A DNA stretch of 64,000 bases, taken from assembly GCF_900289045.1 (NCBI RefSeq), contig NZ_LT985188.1, positions 1,612,001 to 1,676,000 on the forward strand, read 5' to 3'. Below are positions 62,654-64,000 of the stretch, piece by piece; position 1 is the stretch's first letter, and every line of letters begins with the position of its first letter. A model generated the notes under the pieces. That model saw only the letters and a program-made list of their open reading frames with translations. It was not told the origin of the DNA and made no database searches. Source of the DNA: Micropruina glycogenica (GTDB lineage: Bacteria > Actinomycetota > Actinomycetes > Propionibacteriales > Propionibacteriaceae). Both the position numbers and the translations under genes were made by a program.

Positions 62654-63706
62654 GTGCCACAGAACATCGCTGTCATTCCCGGTGACGGAATCGGGCCCGA
62701 AGTCGTCGCCGAGGGACTCAAGGCGCTGAAGGCGACCGTGGGTGCCGACGCCTTCGACTTCACCCACTACGACTTGGGGGCCGAGCGCTGGCAGCGCACC
62801 GGCGAAGTGCTGCCCGATTCGGTGCTGGCCGAGTTGGCCCGCGCCGATGCGCTGATTCTGGGCGCGGTCGGCGCGGCGCCGGGGTCGAAGGCGATCCCGT
62901 CCGGGCTGCTGGAGCGGGGCCTGCTGCTGAAGTTGCGCTTCGCGTTCGACCACTACGTCAACCTGCGGCCGTCCACCCTCTACCCGGGCATCACCACTCC
63001 CCTGTCGGACGCCGTCGTGGCGCGCGGACCCATCGACTTTGTGGTGGTGCGCGAGGGCACCGAAGGCCTGTACTGCGGCGTCGGCGGCTCGATGCAGACC
63101 GGCACCCCGTTCGAGGTGGCCAACGAGGTGAGCGTGAACACCGCCCGCGGTGTCGAGCGGGTGATTCGTGACGCCTTCGAGCGGGCGATGCGGCGCCGCA
63201 AGAAGGTGACCCTGGTGCACAAGCACAACGTGCTGGTCAACGCGGGCGGGCTGTGGAACCGCATCTTCGGGGCGGTCGCCGAAGAGTACCCCGACGTGAC
63301 CACCGACTACCTGCACGTGGACGCCACCATGATCATGCTGGTGCAGGACCCCCAGCGCTTCGACGTGATCGTCACCGACAACCTGTTCGGCGACATCGTC
63401 ACCGACCTGGCGGCCGCCGTCACCGGTGGCATCGGCCTGGCGGCCTCGGCCAACATCAACCCCACCGGTGAGTTTCCGTCGATGTTCGAGCCGGTGCACG
63501 GCTCGGCGCCCGACATCGCCGGCCAGGGCATCGCCGACCCGACCGCCACGATCTCGTCCATGGCCCTGCTGCTGGACCACCTTGGACGGCGTGACGACGC
63601 CGCCCGCATCGACGCCGCCGTCGATGCCGACATCGCCGCACGCGGAAGCGAGAAGCGCTCCACCAGCGAGGTCGGCGACGCGATCGCTGCACGGGTCAGC
63701 GCCTGA
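62654..63706 (+). CDS. leuB: 3-isopropylmalate dehydrogenase
   Basis: 350 residues. [12 protein letters not shown]-terminus, HKHNVLV and [29 protein letters not shown] signature, and the [19 protein letters not shown] loop. Oxidative decarboxylation in leucine synthesis. GTG at 62654 with TAAGGT (62642-62647) 6 nt upstream, predicting a leaderless mRNA. Divergent from ilvE. Confidence 0.96.
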   Translation: MPQNIAVIPGDGIGPEVVAEGLKALKATVGADAFDFTHYDLGAERWQRTGEVLPDSVLAELARADALILGAVGAAPGSKAIPSGLLERGLLLKLRFAFDHYVNLRPSTLYPGITTPLSDAVVARGPIDFVVVREGTEGLYCGVGGSMQTGTPFEVANEVSVNTARGVERVIRDAFERAMRRRKKVTLVHKHNVLVNAGGLWNRIFGAVAEEYPDVTTDYLHVDATMIMLVQDPQRFDVIVTDNLFGDIVTDLAAAVTGGIGLAASANINPTGEFPSMFEPVHGSAPDIAGQGIADPTATISSMALLLDHLGRRDDAARIDAAVDADIAARGSEKRSTSEVGDAIAARVSA

Positions 63707-63766
63707 GCACGAAAAGGGGAAGGAACGCGAACACGTCCCTGAACCGTCCCGGTCTGCTCGGGCCTG

Positions 63767-64000
63767 CTAGCTGCGGCTCCAGAACACCAATGGTGCGCCG
63801 AACACTTTGCCGCGAATCCACCACAGGGCCTCGATCAACACCGCACCCACCACGCCCAGCAGCAGCCCGGTGCCCATCGCCGCCCGGTTGCCGATGTCGA
63901 GAAAGAAGATGCTCTGGGTGAACGGCCAGGTGAAGATCAGCAGGTAGGCCAGCAGGCTGAGCATCACCAGCCCCACCCGCCACCACCGGTACGGACGGGC
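63767..64000 (-). CDS. Membrane protein fragment, start outside window
   Basis: 78 codons up to the window edge (ARPYRWWRVGLVMLSLLAYL..., WWIRGKVFGAPLVFWSRS). Two hydrophobic helices are visible in the C-terminal part, with the frame open through base 64000. Family not recognised from this piece. Confidence 0.65.
   Translation of the reverse strand, partial: ARPYRWWRVGLVMLSLLAYLLIFTWPFTQSIFFLDIGNRAAMGTGLLLGVVGAVLIEALWWIRGKVFGAPLVFWSRS

Overview
The window is chromosomal DNA of a high-GC Gram-positive bacterium (Actinomycetota). The evidence is the gene order ftsK-rimO-pgsA-cinA-clgR-DUF3046-recA-recX, a recA promoter with an actinobacterial-type LexA box and RecA-independent damage motif, divergent leuCD/IclR genes, an HspR-type HAIR site at lon, and frequent leaderless promoters. 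The gene set fits Propionibacteriales or a related order, but the genus cannot be read from the sequence.

Layout. 1-6.9 kb: a MerR-HEAT regulator and its probable HEAT-repeat target, rny, and recA-recX. 6.4-12.1 kb: DUF3046, clgR, cinA, pgsA, rimO, ftsK. 12.3-22.8 kb: ggt, an alpha/beta hydrolase, thiL, rarD, ddl, plsC, leuCD and a divergent IclR regulator. 23.0-31.7 kb: a REP-associated tyrosine transposase (RAYT) bracketed by inverted 23-bp repeat arrays, an L,D-transpeptidase, a GH3 glycosidase, an MFS transporter and lon. 31.8-47.6 kb: a mobile island. 47.7-48.8 kb: a B3/4 protein and tRNA-Glu/tRNA-Gln. 48.8-51.6 kb: two identical tandem IS copies. 51.7-64.0 kb: CPBP protease, fumarylacetoacetate hydrolase family enzyme, thymidine phosphorylase, small secreted and CBM48-like proteins, cimA, tpx, an EamA transporter, ilvE and leuB. 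leuB, leuCD, cimA and ilvE together cover much of branched-chain amino acid synthesis.

The island is a Tn7-like element (tnsA-tnsB-tnsC-tniQ) with two 26-bp TnsB-site-like repeats at its left end, directly upstream of the lon HAIR operator. Its cargo includes an XRE-ImmA/IrrE protein translationally coupled to an uncharacterised TIM-barrel-like protein with a TGT-like CxCxxC cluster, a convergent HTH/unknown gene pair, an unknown helical protein and a PTS EIIA remnant. A right-end-like site at 41.8 kb abuts truncated tnsA'/tnsB' of a second element. That remnant is cut by an IS3 remnant and followed by a MoxR-DUF58-DUF4129 operon. Another right-end-like site lies at 47.55 kb, so two related elements seem to have been stacked.

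Intergenic DNA is packed with at least five interspersed repeat families: A, GGGGACGGTTC, often in 23-bp arrays; B, about 70-bp hairpins; C, GTGAAATGACGAC hairpins; D, GATCCCGGCG/CGCCGGGATGAC; and E, GTCTCGACAAGCTCGA. Family A flanks the RAYT gene in opposite orientations on its two sides, which makes a REP/RAYT relationship the most testable new hypothesis. At least thirteen genes have a TANNNT-like -10 box ending 6-8 nt before the start codon, which predicts widespread leaderless transcription.
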